Below are positions 60,925-64,000 of a stretch of 64,000 bases of DNA, in pieces; position 1 is the first letter of the stretch, and the number at the start of each line of letters is the position of its first letter. The notes beneath the pieces were generated by a model, which worked only from the letters and a program-made list of their open reading frames with translations, searched no databases and was not told where the DNA came from. This stretch comes from Piper betle (lineage: Eukaryota; Streptophyta; Magnoliopsida; Piperales; Piperaceae): NCBI GenBank assembly GCA_033002965.1, contig JAURVB010003446.1:32178-96177 (forward strand), written 5' to 3'. The translations under genes were made by a program, and so were the position numbers.

Positions 60925-63900
60925 CATGGTTGCATAAATCGAAATTAGAATCAATTTTCGAGGGACTCAGAATCGAAATTGGAATCGGTCTAAATCGGAC
61001 AGGAATCAGTTCAGTTGAATCGGCCTGAATCGGTCCAAATTGGTCATATACAAAAATATGACAACTCATAACATAAATACTTGAAATACATAATTATATA
61101 ATTTTTCAACATAAATACACAAATTTATAATTTAATACAAATATAAAAGAGCTTCACAATACCTCAATGTCATAAGTATAACATTTGATATATCATCATT
61201 TGTGTTGTATCAAATAATAACAACAAGACATTAATACAAGTCCAAAAGATGAATGTTCAGCAAAATTTTACATAGTGATTATTACTAAATCATCTAATTC
61301 ATCATCTGAAGCATCTTGAGAGTCTGAATCATTATCACCAATAGGAAGAGTAGAGTTATTATCTACATTAACACAAGATCCCTACGTAAAAGGAGGCATA
61401 GAACTCCCACTCATATGAAGTCCCTCAAGTTCAGGAGGCAAAGACAAATTATGTTGGGAGTCAATATGTACATCAATATCAATATTTTGTCCACTAGGAA
61501 GAGGAGGCAAAGAAAAACCATTAGACGTAGTAGAACATGATCCAATTACAGTTTTCAATGTATTGCCACTTTCATTTGCTACAAAGGCCTCTTCATCTGC
61601 ACCATCATTGTTGCCAATATTGGTACCAAAGAAATCATCCTGCATAAAAAAAAGTCATACCCTATTTATTTCAATTCAAAAAATTCATACACAAAATCAT
61701 GAATGTGATGTAAGGCTTTATTTAAACATACCGATGGTGATGGGTTGTCTCGTTCTTCAACCCACTCATCTAACGAGTCTCCTAAACTCAAATGTTCACT
61801 AACTGCATCATGTTTATGCCTCACCTCAACTCATTTTCTTTGACCCGCATATTGTAATAAACATAAACAAGATTATTTAGTCTCTTTCTTGCAAGTCGAT
61901 TTCTTTTTTGGTATGTACTTGGTCAAAAGTGTTCCAATTATGTTCACAACCTCATGATGATGAAGTTTGACTAAGTATTCTAATATCTATCTTTTGTAGT
62001 TCAGGGCAACTTATACCATGTTACTCCCACCATGATGCTACATTTGACAAATTGATTTACTTATAAGCTTACTATAAACATGAAATCTGGAGAAAGGTGG
62101 ATTTTACCTGGGTGAAGGACTTTTCTATTGGTAATTGCAAGAGAATGTCCAAAATCTCTTTTTACAAATACAAAATCGAACCACTATAAAATATTAAAAC
62201 AAAATGAATCATTATATTTAGTTATACATAAATAATTATATATAAAAATTAAAAACAATAGTATCTGACCTGCAAAGATGCCATGGATCAAAGCTACCTC
62301 ATTGACTTCTAAAGCGACAAATGACGTCATTGAATGCACGATGCATCTCACTTGCTACAAATTATTCTCCAATCAAACACAAGTAATATGAAATTGTTAA
62401 AGAAATCATAAAGGTTATGTAAGTCAAATAAGAGCATACAATGGTAGAGTCAGGGCAATAACAGGTTTGAGGATTAAGCATATATGTTGCAGCATGAAGG
62501 GATAACAAAATTGATTTGCCTATCTCTTGGTGATGATATCAAAAAATAACTTGTATCGTTCGACTTTCGTGCAATGTACCTCTTTTATTTTTCGATAGTC
62601 TTTTGCATTTCATCATAAACAAATGGCATCGAAGGTCTTTCATCACTATCTACCAATCTAAAAAATAAACAAGTGGCTCAATTATTTTATGTACAAATTC
62701 CATCTTCTTCTAAAATATGTGCACTTAGACAATATTTTTAGCTGTTATTCCGTCCTCAACTTTTACAAACTTCGATGATAAATACATTTTAGAAACAAAT
62801 AGCTTTTGTAGTACCTGTATGTTCTAGGAAACTAGCAATCCTCAAAAGTGAGTAGTAAATCGAGTAGCCCAGGTCTCACCAATTCATGCCTATTTGTGAA
62901 ATTATTTCTCATAAGAGCCACCAACCATGAGTGGTTGTATATTAATTTGGTGACTTTTTGTGTATTTATAATGCATGTTCCAACTTTCTTAATTTTTACA
63001 AAGTCCTTAAGTATCAAGTTTATACAATGGGCAACACACGAAGTCCAAAATAGATGTGGTCTCTTATATTCTAGCATCTTCCTGGCAGCTTTGTATGCCG
63101 AAGCATTATCAGTAATAACCTGCACAACGTTTTCCTCCCCAATTTCTTCTACTACTTTGTCCAATAAACTAGACAAATCACGTAGCATCCTTTTTGTCTG
63201 AAGCATCAACTGATCCAAAGAAATACATTCCTCTTTGGGCAATAAATTAGAAAGTTGATCAAAGTTCTACCGGATTGATTGGTCCACTCGTCAAACATAA
63301 TAGAACAGCTTGTTGTCTTCCAAGATATTTTTATATCCTCTAAGCTAGCATTTATGGAAACCACTTCAAGTAGTAAGAAAGATTACCCGACAAAGAATTT
63401 CTGCCCGGAGGTTTGATCCCTTGATTACTGTATTTACCTACCACATCAATCATTTTCTGAAAGTAAGGCGAGTCTACAACATGGAAATGAATGACACAGT
63501 GATAGAAGAATCCAGCAATGGATGTGTGCAATTGCTCTTTTGCTTTCTTTTCTATTGCCGTAGAAATTCTCATTTGACCTAATGTATTCTTCTTCTCATT
63601 TTCAACAATAGGTGCCTTCCTCTTCCCAGTAGACTTAGAACACCCAACACTTTGCTCCTGAACTTCCATCTCTTCCATATCTGAGTCATTCACCTTATTT
63701 CTTCTCTAATCCTTTCTTTTTCTTTTTGACATTTTCCACACTTTTGAAATAATCTTTCATTTTTTGTGCATCTGCTTCAGGAACTTTCTTACAGCAGCAG
63801 CATTTCCTTTGACTCCAGGGTAATATGTTGCTTGAGTGATATACCCCTCCACTTATGGTTTTGCAAAAATTATAGATGAGTTGCTTCGCCGATGCATCAA

Positions 63901-64000
63901 TTGGTTTGCCATATTCCCATCAAAATCCATTTTCCCTGCGACTTATCTGGTATGAAATCTGTAATATAAAAACACTCACACCCGACATATACATGCAGCA
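60925..64000 (-). mobile_element. larger hAT element with decayed transposase, extends past window
   Basis: It begins CATGGTTGCATAAATCGAAA at 60925 and then closely follows the reverse complement of the right end of the 59890-60783 element for about 150 bases (GGAATCGGTCTAAATC, CAGTTCAGTTGAATCGGCC, GGTCCAAATTGGT). Downstream lies a transposase remnant on the reverse strand. This is a probable autonomous relative of the 894 bp element. The other end is beyond 64000, so no target duplication can be checked. Confidence 0.7.
61380..64000 (-). pseudogene. hAT transposase (DUF659 type) pseudogene, partial
   Basis: Read right to left in changing frames: a BED-like N-terminal stretch near 63750-63900 (KVPEADAQKMKDYF), then the linker and start of DUF659 at 63352-63693 (SIAGFFYHCVIHFHVVDSPY, FQKMIDVVGKYSNQGIKPPG), and the catalytic region at 62832-63242 (VVEEIGEENVVQVITDNASA, YKAARKMLEYKRPHLFWTSC, VAHCINLILKDF). 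Next are YKLFFDIITKR and ANQFCYPFM near 62510-62560, then the C-terminal dimerisation domain near 61860-62060 (CPELQKIDIRILSQTSSS, GCEHNWNTFDQVHTKK). An acidic tail lies at 61382-61645. Many stops and shifts separate these pieces, so it is inactive. The N-terminus runs off the window. Confidence 0.8.

Noticed and set aside
1..64000. CRISPR arrays, rRNA and tRNA genes
   Set aside because: No regularly spaced short repeats with unique spacers and no rRNA or complete tRNA sequence were recognised. The repeats here are tandem arrays or transposon ends.

Overview
This is nuclear DNA from a flowering plant. Genes have multiple exons and GT-AG introns, intergenic DNA is AT-rich, and decayed LTR retrotransposons and hAT DNA transposons are dense. 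The recognisable host proteins (SPOC/TFIIS-M, D14/KAI2-like hydrolase, VIN3-like PHD protein, CASC3/MLN51) are plant versions. I cannot place the species; the GC-rich captured gene fragments would fit a monocot or an early-diverging angiosperm, but that is a guess.

Four host genes can be modelled. (1) 5111-8839 (+): nuclear TFIIS-central plus SPOC domain protein of 984 residues in four coding exons, with a TATA box near 2402, an untranslated first exon and a 2.4 kb leader intron. (2) 20498-21437 (-): D14/KAI2-like alpha/beta hydrolase with two exons. (3) 30543-33267 (-): VIN3-like PHD/FNIII/VID Polycomb accessory protein with four coding exons. (4) 53889-57735 (-): CASC3/MLN51 (Barentsz) exon-junction-complex protein with nine exons, one intron of GC-AG type. 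Genes 2, 3 and 4 together show four apparent one-base deletions, all in short homopolymers, in otherwise well conserved reading frames. Assembly error explains this better than four independent gene deaths.

Between the genes: 780-1700 holds a decayed tandem repeat. 10080-12500 looks like an LTR-derived GC-rich module expanded into ~150-170 bp repeats and split by a hAT element with perfect 8 bp target duplications. 13285-13540 is a one-ended relative of that hAT. 13735-17215 is a mosaic of Ty3/gypsy integrase remnant, BRI1-like LRR fragment, pectate-lyase pseudogene fused to a BRI1-like kinase fragment, then PBS and LTR in reverse orientation; the right part may be a retroelement that captured host genes. 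A nearly identical 1.6 kb block lies at 17644-19247 and 27890-29493, bracketing a TRIM-like element, the D14-like gene, a PP2C pseudogene and a FAR1-like pseudogene. An inverted-repeat element sits inside the (TA)n run beside the second copy. Two diverged ~2.8-2.9 kb LTRs occupy 34928-37751 and 41634-44515, the second a solo LTR with AGAAT target duplications. A decayed hAT with a duplicated BED finger spans about 49388-53765. The right end (59600-64000) is a TRIM-like element hit by a 894 bp non-autonomous hAT and by a larger hAT whose decayed DUF659-type transposase runs off the window.

The four genes are not an operon or obvious functional cluster; they are ordinary host loci separated by transposon debris. 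I found no CRISPR, rRNA or tRNA gene. The most unusual structures are the chimeric BRI1/pectate-lyase locus, the GC-rich module shared by LTRs and hAT elements, and the near-identical duplicated block.
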